Shown one piece after another: positions 32,729-40,627 of a stretch of DNA of 64,000 bases. The translations under genes were made by a program, and so were the position numbers. Each line of letters starts with the position of its first letter. Within the stretch, counting starts at the first letter, position 1. The stretch is from UBA10649 sp963700255. GTDB taxonomy: Bacteria > Actinomycetota > Actinomycetes > S36-B12. Where the stretch lies: the NCBI GenBank assembly GCA_963700255.1, contig CAVOWW010000030.1, positions 42,680 to 106,679 on the forward strand. The letters are read 5' to 3'. The notes below the pieces were generated by a model. That model saw only the letters and a list, made by a program, of their open reading frames with translations, had not been told where the DNA came from and did not search any database.

Positions 32729-33085
32729 GTGACCATCAAGGGTGTCTTCATCCGCGCCAACGAGATCCGCACCTTCGCGGCCGGCGAGGTCATCTTCGCG
32801 CAGGGCGAGGCGAGCTCCCAGATGTTCGGCGTCGTGTCCGGCGCCGTGGAGCTGCGCAAGGACGACACCCCCGTGCTGACCATCGAGGAGGGCGCGACGT
32901 TCGGGGAGATGGGCATCATCAGCAAGGCGCCTCGGAGCCTCTCGGCTGTCGCAACGGAGCCGACGGAGATCGCCGTCATCGACGAGCGGACCTTCCTGTT
33001 CCTGGTCCAGGAGACTCCGATGTTCGCCCTCCAGGTCATGCAGTCGCTCGCGGCCCGCATCCGCCAGCTCGACGAGGCCGGCTGA
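32729..33085 (+). CDS. Single-domain cyclic nucleotide-binding protein
   Basis: A 118-residue protein consisting only of a CNB (Crp-type) beta-roll: FAAGEVIFAQGEASSQMFGVVSGAVEL, then FGEMGIISKAPRSLSAVA, where GEM and RS correspond to the cAMP phosphate cassette. There is no DNA-binding domain, so it may act on a partner protein. The GTG at 32729 has AAGGGG 5 bases before it and is preferred to the ATG at 32711. A PHO box upstream suggests control by phosphate. Confidence 0.8.
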   Translation: MTIKGVFIRANEIRTFAAGEVIFAQGEASSQMFGVVSGAVELRKDDTPVLTIEEGATFGEMGIISKAPRSLSAVATEPTEIAVIDERTFLFLVQETPMFALQVMQSLAARIRQLDEAG

Positions 33086-33164
33086 GCCACGTCTTCGTAC
33101 TGAGTTCACCAGCACGTCCTCTGGAAGCCCTGCCGCCTTCTTGCTCGGGGCCGATGATCTGGCC

Positions 33165-33317
33165 ATGGCCAGCAACCTGACTCACGCGAATCCTTCTGGC
33201 ATCACTCGCCTGCGCCATCGTGTCGCGGGCCTCTTCGACCGCCTCGAGTGCGGCTGTGTGGGCGGCGGCGCCATCGATGGCACCTGCATGGAGTGCGGGG
33301 CCCCTTCGGTCCTCTAG
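33165..33317 (+). CDS. Small zinc-ribbon-like protein (50 residues)
   Basis: A 50-residue reading frame from ATG 33165. The C-terminal half has four cysteines arranged CGC (29, 31) and CMEC (41, 44), a likely zinc knuckle, after a basic helix (ITRLRHRVAGLFDRLE). The arrangement, rather than a ribosome site, supports it as a real gene. Function unknown. Confidence 0.4.
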   Translation: MASNLTHANPSGITRLRHRVAGLFDRLECGCVGGGAIDGTCMECGAPSVL

Positions 33318-33377
33318 TCGGGCACGGGGGCGCACCGACAGTTCGTGTTCGCGCATGCATCACGGAGAGGGGGAGTC

Positions 33378-34062
33378 GTGAACGAGTGGATCGTGCGGGT
33401 CATGTCGCTGCCGATGCGCGATCCGTTCCCCGCCGTGGACCCGCTGAACACGGAGCTCGCGCGCTTCCGCATCAGGATCATCTCCCCGCACGACCGACCA
33501 GGACTGCACGCCCATGGGCCGCGGACGGCTGCGCTCGATGTCGGTGCCATCCGCATCCTCGCGCTCGACTCCGCGAATCCGTTCGGCGGAGTCGGTGGCT
33601 CGCTCGACTCCGACCAGTGCGCGTGGCTGGTGCGTGAGCTCGGTGCCGCCGGCGATCGTTATGTCATCGTCGCGAGCCATGACGGCTCCCGCACGATGAC
33701 CAGTGCGACTGCTCCCGTCGGATGCGGCGCCCAGGGTGCTCGGGTCCGAGGTCGTCTCGATCCTCCTTGCCCATCGCAGCGTGGTGGCCTGGCTCTCCGG
33801 CACGGTTCATGAGCGGTCAGGCCGCCGGCACGGCGACGCGGCTCACGGGTTCTGGGAGATCCCGGCCGCGGCCGTGGGGCTGGGCGCCCCGCTGGCCGGG
33901 GGCATCTCGGTCTCCCGCCAGGTGCGGCACCTGCACAGCTCGATCGTGATGCGGGGGGCGCTCTCAGGAGAGGCCGGGCCCGCCTGGGAGGTGCGGGACC
34001 CACGGGTCGACGTGACGGTCAGCCCAGCACGTCTGCAAGCTCCCGCAGTCGACTCCCGTTGA
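33378..34062 (+). pseudogene. Remnant of a metallophosphoesterase (PPA1498-like)
   Basis: A GTG-started frame gives IRILALDSANPFGGVGGSLDSDQCAWLVREL and YVIVASHDGSRT. After about 33710 a second frame continues with RVLGSEVVSILLAHRSVVAWLSGTVHE and HGFWEIP. Together these match the C-terminal half of secreted calcineurin-like phosphoesterases (substrate-loop D-S, H and G-x-x-H-like region here SGTVHE). The N-terminal metal sites are missing and the frame is shifted, so this is a decayed piece. Its end overlaps the antisense arsR gene. Confidence 0.6.
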
Positions 34063-34369
34063 CGGAGAACCACGCCCAGGTCCCGCGTTGCTCGCGCAGC
34101 ACCAGTCCGGCCTCCTTGAGCACCTTCAGGTGGTGGCTCACGGTGGGCTGGGACAGGCCCAGCGGGCCGGTGAGGTCGCACACGCAGGCCGACCCCTCCG
34201 GGCTCGACTTCAGCAGGGCGAGCAGCTGGAGGCGCGCCGGATCGGCGACGGCCTTCAGCAGCCTCGCGAGCTGCTCAGCGGTCTCCCGGTCCATCGGGGC
34301 GGTCAGCCCGTCGGGGCAGCACGCCGGACCCGACACGTCGGTGAGCGCGAGCTCGACGGTGGCTGCCAT
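34019..34369 (-). CDS. arsR: ArsR/SmtB-family arsenic-responsive repressor
   Basis: A 116-residue winged-helix repressor. The helix-turn-helix reads LSQPTVSHHLKVLKEAGLV. It has Cys17-Cys18 near the N-terminus and CVC (62, 64) at the start of the recognition region. This resembles the Corynebacterium ArsR arrangement (Cys15, Cys16, Cys55) that binds As(III). The ATG at 34369 has GGGAGG before it. It is divergent from arsI, with two dyads in the gap, and should repress both itself and the ars operon until arsenite binds. Confidence 0.92.
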   Translation of the reverse strand: MAATVELALTDVSGPACCPDGLTAPMDRETAEQLARLLKAVADPARLQLLALLKSSPEGSACVCDLTGPLGLSQPTVSHHLKVLKEAGLVLREQRGTWAWFSVNGSRLRELADVLG

Positions 34370-34389
34370 GATCCGACCTCCCTGCACGT

Positions 34390-34440
34390 ATTGACATGCG
34401 TCAATATAGTCGGCAGACTTGTGAATTGACAAGCATCAAT
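34390..34440. promoter_or_regulatory. Paired ArsR operators between arsR and arsI
   Basis: Two near-identical dyads, ATTGACATGCGTCAAT (34390-34405) and ATTGACAAGCATCAAT (34425-34440), share ATTGA/TCAAT half-sites and lie 35 bp apart in the 92-base divergent gap. Position and symmetry fit ArsR binding over both promoters. Confidence 0.8.
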
Positions 34441-34461
34441 GTATCTCTTCAGGAGGATCCC

Positions 34462-34968
34462 GTGTCGCGAGTGCAGCTGGCGTTGAACGTGTCGGACCTG
34501 GAGGCGTCGATCGCCTTCTACTCCACCCTGTTCGGGGTCGAGCCGCACAAGCGCCGTCCCGGGTACGCGAACTTCGCGATCACCGAGCCCGCCCTCAAGC
34601 TGGTACTGATCGAGGTGCCCGCGGACGATCGCGGGACCGGTGTGACCGGCGCACTGAACCACCTCGGCATCGAGGTCGAGGCCGTCGAGCAGGTCGAGGC
34701 CCAGGCGGGTCGCCTTCGCGAGGCGGGCCTCGCGGCGTTCGACGAGAAGGACACGACCTGCTGCTACGCGCTGCAGGACAAGGTGTGGGTGCATGACCCG
34801 GCCGGCGCGCCGTGGGAGATCTACACCGTCAAGGACGACGATCCCGCGAACCCGCAGCCGGCGACCGCGTCGCTGACCGTGCTGTCGGACGAGACTCAGG
34901 GCGCTGCCTGCTGCACGCCGGCCTCGTCCGACATCCCGGCACCCGCGTCGGCATCCGCGTGCTGCTGA
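34462..34968 (+). CDS. arsI: ArsI-type C-As lyase (glyoxalase/CadI family)
   Basis: A 168-residue vicinal-oxygen-chelate protein. Metal-type residues Gln5, His67 and Glu119 and the vicinal pair Cys100-Cys101 (TTCCYA) match ArsI, which cuts the carbon-arsenic bond of trivalent organoarsenicals such as methylarsenite. CadI proteins are close relatives. The C-terminus adds two more Cys pairs (GAACC and a final ACC), possibly for arsenic capture. The start is GTG 34462 with AGGAGGA before it. First gene of the ars operon. Confidence 0.87.
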   Translation: MSRVQLALNVSDLEASIAFYSTLFGVEPHKRRPGYANFAITEPALKLVLIEVPADDRGTGVTGALNHLGIEVEAVEQVEAQAGRLREAGLAAFDEKDTTCCYALQDKVWVHDPAGAPWEIYTVKDDDPANPQPATASLTVLSDETQGAACCTPASSDIPAPASASACC

Positions 34969-34999
34969 CCCGGCCCTCTCGCTCGGAAGCGGTTGCCCC

Positions 35000-35437
35000 A
35001 TGACCCCCACACCCTCCGTGCTGTTCGTGTGCAGGAAGAACGGCGGCAAGTCCCAGATGGCGGCCGCACTGATGCGCATGACCGCCGGCGACTCCGTCGA
35101 GGTCCACTCGGCCGGCACGGCACCCGGGTCGGCGATCAACGCCGAGTCCGCCGCAGCCGTCGCCGAGCTCGGCGCGGACATGAGCAGCGAGACGCCCACG
35201 TCCATCGACTCGGCGCTTCTGGCACGCGTCGATCGCGTCGTCGTGCTCGGATCCGAGGCCGTGGTCGACCCCATCCCCGGCATGACCGGGAGCATCGAGA
35301 CCTGGACCACTGTCGAGCCGTCCGATGCGGGAATCGAGGGTGCAGAGCGCATGCGCCGCATCCGCGACGACATCGCCTCCCGCGTCGCCGTGCTTGCCAC
35401 CGAACTCACCACCACCCGAACCGAGGAGACACCATGA
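35000..35437 (+). CDS. arsC: LMW-phosphatase-like arsenate reductase, mycothiol type
   Basis: A 145-residue protein of the low-molecular-weight phosphatase fold. The active loop is FVCRKNGGKSQ instead of the usual CxHNxGRS, a variant I associate with actinobacterial mycothiol-linked arsenate reductases (arsenate-mycothiol transferases). It would reduce As(V) to As(III) for export. The stop overlaps the arsD start in ATGA. Lack of the normal Arg in the loop leaves some doubt about catalysis. Confidence 0.8.
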   Translation: MTPTPSVLFVCRKNGGKSQMAAALMRMTAGDSVEVHSAGTAPGSAINAESAAAVAELGADMSSETPTSIDSALLARVDRVVVLGSEAVVDPIPGMTGSIETWTTVEPSDAGIEGAERMRRIRDDIASRVAVLATELTTTRTEETP

Positions 35438-35820
35438 CCACGATCCGCGTGTACGAGCCCGCCCTGTGCTGCAACACCGGGGTGTGCGGCCCCGACGTCG
35501 ACGAGAGCCTCGTGACGTTCACCGCGGACCTCGGTGCCCTGAAGGATCTGGGCATCGACATCGAGCGGCACAACCTGGCCAACGACCCGACCGCCTTCGC
35601 CACCGACGAGACCGTGCGGGCGTTCCTGCAGGTCGCCGGCTCGGAGGGCCTGCCCCTGACCCTGGTCGACGGTGTCACCGTCATGACGGGCAGCTACCCG
35701 GCCCGCGATCAGCTGCTGAGGTTCGCCGGTGTGGAGACAGCGGTCGTGCCGGCCGGCGTGACCCTGCTGGGCGAGTCCGAGGAGTCGGGCTCGTGCTGCG
35801 GCGGAACGTCCTGCTGCTGA
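35434..35820 (+). CDS. arsD: Arsenic metallochaperone ArsD
   Basis: A 128-residue ArsD. Cys12, Cys13 and Cys18 (LCCNTGVCG) are exactly where the Escherichia plasmid ArsD has its As(III)-binding triad, and further pairs close the protein (SCCGGTSCC). ArsD passes arsenite to the ATPase ArsA, encoded 2 bases downstream. Translation is coupled to arsC by ATGA. Confidence 0.93.
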   Translation: MTTIRVYEPALCCNTGVCGPDVDESLVTFTADLGALKDLGIDIERHNLANDPTAFATDETVRAFLQVAGSEGLPLTLVDGVTVMTGSYPARDQLLRFAGVETAVVPAGVTLLGESEESGSCCGGTSCC

Positions 35821-35822
35821 CG

Positions 35823-37607
35823 ATGATGCGCTTCCTGGATGCCCCGCCGCGGTTCCTCTTCTTCACCGGCAAGGGCGGCGTCGGCAAGACCTCCGTCGCC
35901 TGCGCCACCGCCGTGGTCCTGGCCGAGCAGGGCAGCCGGGTGCTCCTGGTCAGCACCGACCCTGCGTCGAACGTCGGCCAGGTCCTCGGCGTCACCATCG
36001 GCAACACCATCACGCCGATTCCCGAGGTGCCGGGCCTGTCGGCGCTGGAGATCGACCCGGAGCAGGCAGCCGACGCCTACCGGGAGCGCATCATCGGGCC
36101 GGTTCGCGGACTGCTGCCCGACAGGGAGATCGCCTCGATCACCGAGCAGCTCTCCGGCTCCTGCACGACCGAGGTCGCGTCGTTCAACGAGTTCACCGCC
36201 CTGCTCTCCGACGAGAGCGTCTTCGGGCAGTACGACCATGTCCTGTTCGACACCGCGCCGACCGGACACACGATCCGGCTGCTGCAGCTGCCCGGGTCGT
36301 GGACCGACTTCCTCAACGAGGGCAAGGGCGACGCCTCCTGCCTCGGCCCGCTGGCCGGGCTGGACAAGCAGCGCACCGTCTACGCCGACGCCGTCGCGGC
36401 CTTGAAGGACCCGGACCGAACCCGGCTGGTCCTGGTCACCCGCGCGCAGGCATCCGCCATGGCCGAGGTCGCCCGTACCAACGACGAGCTCGCCCAGATC
36501 GGCATCCACGCCACCCACCTGATCGTCAACGGGGTCCTTCCCGAGGCGGCAGGTGAGGAGGCACTGGCCGTTGCCGTGCGGGAACGGGAGTCGGCGGCGC
36601 TCGCGTCGATGCCGGCGGGACTTGCCGGGATGCAGATCGACGAGATCGAGCTGAAGAGCGCGAACATGATCGGCCTGCCCGCCCTGCGCCTCCTCCTGGC
36701 TTCGGATGCCGTCCCCGCCGGGTCGCCCCCCGCTGCGCTCGCCGAGGTCGATGTTCCCGGCCACCGGCTCAGCGCCCTCGTGGACGAGATCGAACACGGT
36801 GGCCACGGGCTCGTCATGTGCATGGGCAAGGGAGGTGTCGGCAAGACCACGATCGCCGCATCGATCGCCGTCGCGCTGGCCCACCGCGGCCACGAGGTCC
36901 ACCTGACGACGACCGACCCCGCGGCTCACGTCGAGGAGACCCTTCACGGGGCGGTCGAGGGCCTCCGGGTCTCGCGCATCGACCCGATCGAGGCGACGAG
37001 GGAGTACCGCGAGCGCATCATGGCCACGAAGGGCAGGAACCTCGACGACGCCGGCCGTGCGGCCCTGCACGAGGACCTGCTGTCCCCGTGCACGGAGGAG
37101 GTCGCCGTCTTCGGGCAGTTCTCCCGAGTGGTCTCCGCCGCTCGTCATGAGTTCGTCGTCGTCGACACCGCGCCTACCGGCCACACCCTGCTGCTCCTCG
37201 ACGCCGCCGGGTCCTACCACCGCGACATCGTCCGGCAGATGGGCGCGACGGAGGGGTTCCGAACGCCGATGATGATGCTCCAGGATCCTGAGCTGACGAA
37301 GGTCGTGCTCGTCACGCTTCCCGAGCCGACGCCGGTCACCGAGGCGCGTGTCCTCCAGGACGACCTCCAGCGTGCCGGGATCCACCCGTGGGCCTGGGTG
37401 GTCAACACGTCCCTGGCGGCGGCGCGACCGGAGTCGGCGTTCCTGCGGCGACGGGCGGCTGCGGAGTCCGAGCAGATCGCGATCGTCGAGTCACTGGCCG
37501 ACCGGGTGGCCATCGTGCCCCTGCTGAGCCGGGAACCGATCGGCGAGGCGAGCCTTGCGGCGATAGCGGCTGGAGAGCCGCGTCAGCGGCTCGAGGCCGT
37601 CCTCTAG
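35823..37607 (+). CDS. arsA: Arsenite-efflux ATPase ArsA (two-domain)
   Basis: A 594-residue ATPase with two homologous halves. Each has a deviant Walker A, GKGGVGKTS at 16-23 and GKGGVGKTT near 335, and the signal-transduction loop DTAPTGHT (twice). ArsA binds As(III) delivered by ArsD and energises the membrane pump. The classical partner is ArsB; here the pump gene is an Acr3 homologue, a pairing also known elsewhere. Start ATG 35823 (or the next codon). Confidence 0.93.
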   Translation: MMRFLDAPPRFLFFTGKGGVGKTSVACATAVVLAEQGSRVLLVSTDPASNVGQVLGVTIGNTITPIPEVPGLSALEIDPEQAADAYRERIIGPVRGLLPDREIASITEQLSGSCTTEVASFNEFTALLSDESVFGQYDHVLFDTAPTGHTIRLLQLPGSWTDFLNEGKGDASCLGPLAGLDKQRTVYADAVAALKDPDRTRLVLVTRAQASAMAEVARTNDELAQIGIHATHLIVNGVLPEAAGEEALAVAVRERESAALASMPAGLAGMQIDEIELKSANMIGLPALRLLLASDAVPAGSPPAALAEVDVPGHRLSALVDEIEHGGHGLVMCMGKGGVGKTTIAASIAVALAHRGHEVHLTTTDPAAHVEETLHGAVEGLRVSRIDPIEATREYRERIMATKGRNLDDAGRAALHEDLLSPCTEEVAVFGQFSRVVSAARHEFVVVDTAPTGHTLLLLDAAGSYHRDIVRQMGATEGFRTPMMMLQDPELTKVVLVTLPEPTPVTEARVLQDDLQRAGIHPWAWVVNTSLAAARPESAFLRRRAAAESEQIAIVESLADRVAIVPLLSREPIGEASLAAIAAGEPRQRLEAVL

Positions 37608-37647
37608 CGTTCAGCTGTCGACACTGCAGAGAGAAGAGAGAGCCCAC

Positions 37648-38058
37648 ATGAGTGACAAGCCCTCGGTCCTGTTCGTGTGCGTCCACAACGCGGGCCGATC
37701 GCAGATGGCGGCGGCCTACCTCACCCATCTCGCGGGCGATCGGGTCGAGGTGCGCTCAGCCGGATCCGCCCCCGCAGGCTCCGTGAATCCGGCGGTCGTG
37801 GCCGCGCTCGCGGAGGAGGGCATAGACATCTCGGCCGAGGTGCCGAAGGTGCTCACCGTGGCGGCGGTCCAGGAGTCCGACGTCGTCATCACGATGGGAT
37901 GCGGCGATGTCTGCCCCGTGTTCCCGGGCAAGCGGTACGAGGACTGGGTCCTCGAGGACCCGGCAGGACAGGGCGTCGACTCTGTTCGACCCATCCGGGA
38001 CGAGATCCGTGGCCGCGTCGAGGCGCTCATCGCCGAGATCGCCCCGGCAGGCGGCTGA
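37648..38058 (+). CDS. arsC: Arsenate reductase ArsC (LMW-phosphatase family)
   Basis: A 136-residue reductase with the regular loop VCVHNAGRSQMA and the conserved MGCGDVCPVFPGKRYEDWVLEDP segment with two further Cys. Such enzymes are thioredoxin- or mycothiol-linked. It ends 2 bases before acr3. It is the second ArsC of this operon and differs from the first in having a normal CX5R loop. Confidence 0.9.
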   Translation: MSDKPSVLFVCVHNAGRSQMAAAYLTHLAGDRVEVRSAGSAPAGSVNPAVVAALAEEGIDISAEVPKVLTVAAVQESDVVITMGCGDVCPVFPGKRYEDWVLEDPAGQGVDSVRPIRDEIRGRVEALIAEIAPAGG

Positions 38059-38060
38059 CG

Positions 38061-39162
38061 ATGGCGGAGACCGCGGCGACGCAGGATCCGGCGGAGGACG
38101 CCGTCCTGGCGAGGCTCTCGCTGCTCGACCGGTTCCTGCCCGTGTGGATCCTGCTGGCGATGGCTGGCGGACTGCTCCTCGGGCGACTCGTGCCAGGGGT
38201 CCAGGGCGCCCTCGACTCGGTCAAGGTCGGTGAGACCTCTCTGCCCATCGCCCTCGGGCTGCTCCTCATGATGTACCCGGTGCTGGCGAAGGTCCGGTAC
38301 GAGGACATGGGCCATGTGACGGGTGACCGTCGGCTGCTGTGGCTCTCGCTGCTGCTCAACTGGGTGATCGGCCCCTTCCTCATGTTCGTGCTGGCATGGG
38401 TGTTCCTCGCCGATCAGCCGGCCTTCCGGACCGGCCTGATCGTCATCGGCCTGGCCCGCTGCATCGCAATGGTCCTGATCTGGAACGACCTCGCGTGCGG
38501 TGACGGCGAGGCCGCCGCCCTTCTGGTGGCGATCAACTCGCTCTTCCAGATCGTGGCCTACGCCCTGCTCGGCACGTTCTACCTCGCGATCCTGCCCGGA
38601 TGGCTGGGTCTCGACACGCAGGACGTCCAGTTCTCGACGTGGGACATCACCAAGGCGGTCCTCATCTTCCTCGGCATCCCCCTGGCCGCCGGCTACCTGA
38701 CGCGCCGGATCGGCCTGCGCACGAAGGGCAAGGCCTGGTACGAGGGCACCTTCATCCCGCGGATCAGCCCGTTCGCCCTCTACGGCCTGCTGTTCACGAT
38801 CGTCGTCATGTTCGCCCTCCAGGGCGACGCGATCCTGGGCGACCCGGGCTCGGTGGTGCAGATCGCCGTCCCGCTGCTCGTCTACTTCGCGGTGATGTGG
38901 AGCGTGTCCTTCTTCCTGGGAGCGCGGTCGCGGCTCGGCTACCCGAAGACAGCGACGCTCGCCTTCACCGCTGCCGGCAACAACTTCGAGCTCGCCATCG
39001 CGGTGAGCATCGGAGTCTGGGGAGTCACCTCCGGGCAGGCCCTCACGGGGGTCATCGGCCCGCTGATCGAGGTGCCCGCGCTGGTCGGGCTGGTGTACGT
39101 GTCGCTGTGGCTGCGCCGCCGAATGGCCGCCGCGGGGCCAGTCGCCCGCGCGGTCCACCTGA
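38061..39162 (+). CDS. acr3: Arsenite efflux transporter Acr3 (probable indel near the end)
   Basis: A transporter with ten hydrophobic helices that exports arsenite. The BASS-superfamily Acr3 marks are clear: LARCIAMVLIWNDLACGD (the catalytic Cys), MYPVLAKVRYEDM and TLAFTAAGNNFELAIAV. In the written frame no stop occurs until far inside the next gene. Removing one G from the GGGG run at 39134-39137 gives a natural end GQSPARST and stop at 39160-39162 (366 residues, normal length). The alternative is an abnormal C-terminal extension, which I think unlikely. Confidence 0.85.
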
Positions 39163-39167
39163 CGTTC

Positions 39168-39302
39168 GTTCACCTCCCGTTCACCGTCCGTTCGCCTCCG
39201 CGTCGCCTTTTCGACCCCGCTAGGCCACCTAACGCCCCGAGACTCCTGCCGGCGCGGGTGTTGGGTCGCCAACCGTTCACGTTCACGTCACCTTCGCGGC
39301 GT
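39168..39302 (+). promoter_or_regulatory. PHO boxes upstream of the phosphate transporter gene pit
   Basis: Three head-to-tail 11-bp units, GTTCACCTCCC, GTTCACCGTCC and GTTCGCCTCCG (39168-39200), match the direct-repeat PHO box of actinobacteria. A second, weaker pair (GTTCACGTCAC and CTTCGCGGCGT) lies at 39281-39302, 50 bases before the GTG start. Confidence 0.75.
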
Positions 39303-39352
39303 GCGAACGGCTACCGTGTCACCGAAACCCGGCTCAGGGAGGCTCGAGGGTC

Positions 39353-40534
39353 GTGGACCTACTTCTCATCACCGTCATCGCCGTCGTCGCGATCGCGCTC
39401 ATCTTCGACTTCACCAACGGGTTCCACGACGCGGCCAACTCGGTGGCCACCGTCGTGGCGACCCGGGCCCTGCCCGCGAAGTGGGCGCCGGCGTTCTCTG
39501 CGTTCTTCAACTTCGCGGCCTACTTCGTGGTCGGCACGGCCGTGGCCAACACGGTGGCCAAGACCGTCAAGTCGGAGTACGGGGGAGTGGCCCTGGCCTT
39601 CGCGGCCCTGTTCGCCGCCATCGCCTGGAACTACGCGACCTGGCGATTCGGCATGCCCTCGTCCTCGAGCCACGCCATCATCGGCGGCCTGGTGGGCGCA
39701 GGCCTCGCCGCTGGCGGTCTCGAGGCCATCGACTGGTCCAGCGTCGAGAAGGCTGCGATCGGCATCGTGCTCTCGCCCGCCGTCGCGTTCGCCATCGCCT
39801 TCGCGGCCATGTATCTCGTCTTCGGGATCCAGAAGATCTCCAAGTGGCATGACGACCACCCCGTGTTCAAGGGAGCCCAGCTCGTCTCGGCCGCCGCGGT
39901 CTCGTTCGGTCACGGCGCCAACGACGCGCAGAAGACCATGGGCGTCATCGCGGCTCTCCTCCTCGGTGCGGGCTACACCGACTACGCGGAGGACGGCAAG
40001 ACCGTTGTCGTGCCCGAGTGGGCGGCACTGTCGGCCTACGGGGCCATCGCCCTCGGCACCCTGTGGGGTGGCTGGAAGATCATCGAGACCATGGGCCTGC
40101 GCATCACTACGCTCCACGCCAACTCGGGCCTCGCCGCGAACATCGGAGCGACGACGGCGATCTTCGGAGCGACGGCGGTGGGCATGCCCATCTCCACGAC
40201 CCATGCAGCCGCATCCTCGATCGTGGGCGCGGGCGTCGGGTCGGGCAAGGGAGCGAACTGGAAGGTCGTGGGCGAGATGCTGCTCGCCTGGGTCATCACG
40301 ATCCCGGCTGCAGCGACGGTCGCCTTCCTCATGTTCAAGCTGACCCAGCTGCCCACCATCGCCGCCTGGGTCGCGGTCGGCACCGTCGTCACCCTCTTCG
40401 GGATCTGGGCTGTCTGGGCCATGCTCCACACGATCCATGCCGACGACGTCGCGGCGGAGATCCCCGCGGAGGAGGAGCTCGCCGAGCCCCTGCCGGCGCA
40501 TCCGCACATGGAGGGTCACGGCCCGGTCGAGTAG
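39353..40534 (+). CDS. pit: PiT-family inorganic phosphate transporter
   Basis: A 393-residue low-affinity phosphate carrier with about ten helices. Both PiT signature halves are present: DFTNGFHDAANSVATVV near the N-terminus and SFGHGANDAQKTMGVIA in the middle, with SSSSHAIIGGLVG. Starts with GTG 39353. PHO boxes upstream suggest phosphate control, unusual for some Pit genes but known in actinobacteria. Pit carriers admit arsenate, so its position right after the ars operon is notable. Confidence 0.93.
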   Translation: MDLLLITVIAVVAIALIFDFTNGFHDAANSVATVVATRALPAKWAPAFSAFFNFAAYFVVGTAVANTVAKTVKSEYGGVALAFAALFAAIAWNYATWRFGMPSSSSHAIIGGLVGAGLAAGGLEAIDWSSVEKAAIGIVLSPAVAFAIAFAAMYLVFGIQKISKWHDDHPVFKGAQLVSAAAVSFGHGANDAQKTMGVIAALLLGAGYTDYAEDGKTVVVPEWAALSAYGAIALGTLWGGWKIIETMGLRITTLHANSGLAANIGATTAIFGATAVGMPISTTHAAASSIVGAGVGSGKGANWKVVGEMLLAWVITIPAAATVAFLMFKLTQLPTIAAWVAVGTVVTLFGIWAVWAMLHTIHADDVAAEIPAEEELAEPLPAHPHMEGHGPVE

Positions 40535-40544
40535 CGGCAGGGTC

Positions 40545-40566
40545 GTTCACCCGCTGTTCATGTGCG
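40545..40566 (+). promoter_or_regulatory. PHO box upstream of pstC
   Basis: GTTCACCCGCT followed directly by GTTCATGTGCG, two units at 11-bp period, 62 bases before the pstC start. Confidence 0.7.
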
Positions 40567-40627
40567 GGAGGCCGCGCGTTAGTGGACCCGTGAGCATCCG
40601 TATACCTGTCCCCGACACGGTTGCGGC

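Noticed and set aside
35325..35822. N-terminal extension of ArsA
   Set aside because: The open frame before 35823 is a shadow of arsC and arsD; the P-loop follows directly after the ATG at 35823.
39163..40343. Continuation of the acr3 frame through the pit gene
   Set aside because: It has Arg/Ser/Pro-rich shadow composition and overlaps the clear PiT protein in another frame; an indel at the acr3 end explains it better.
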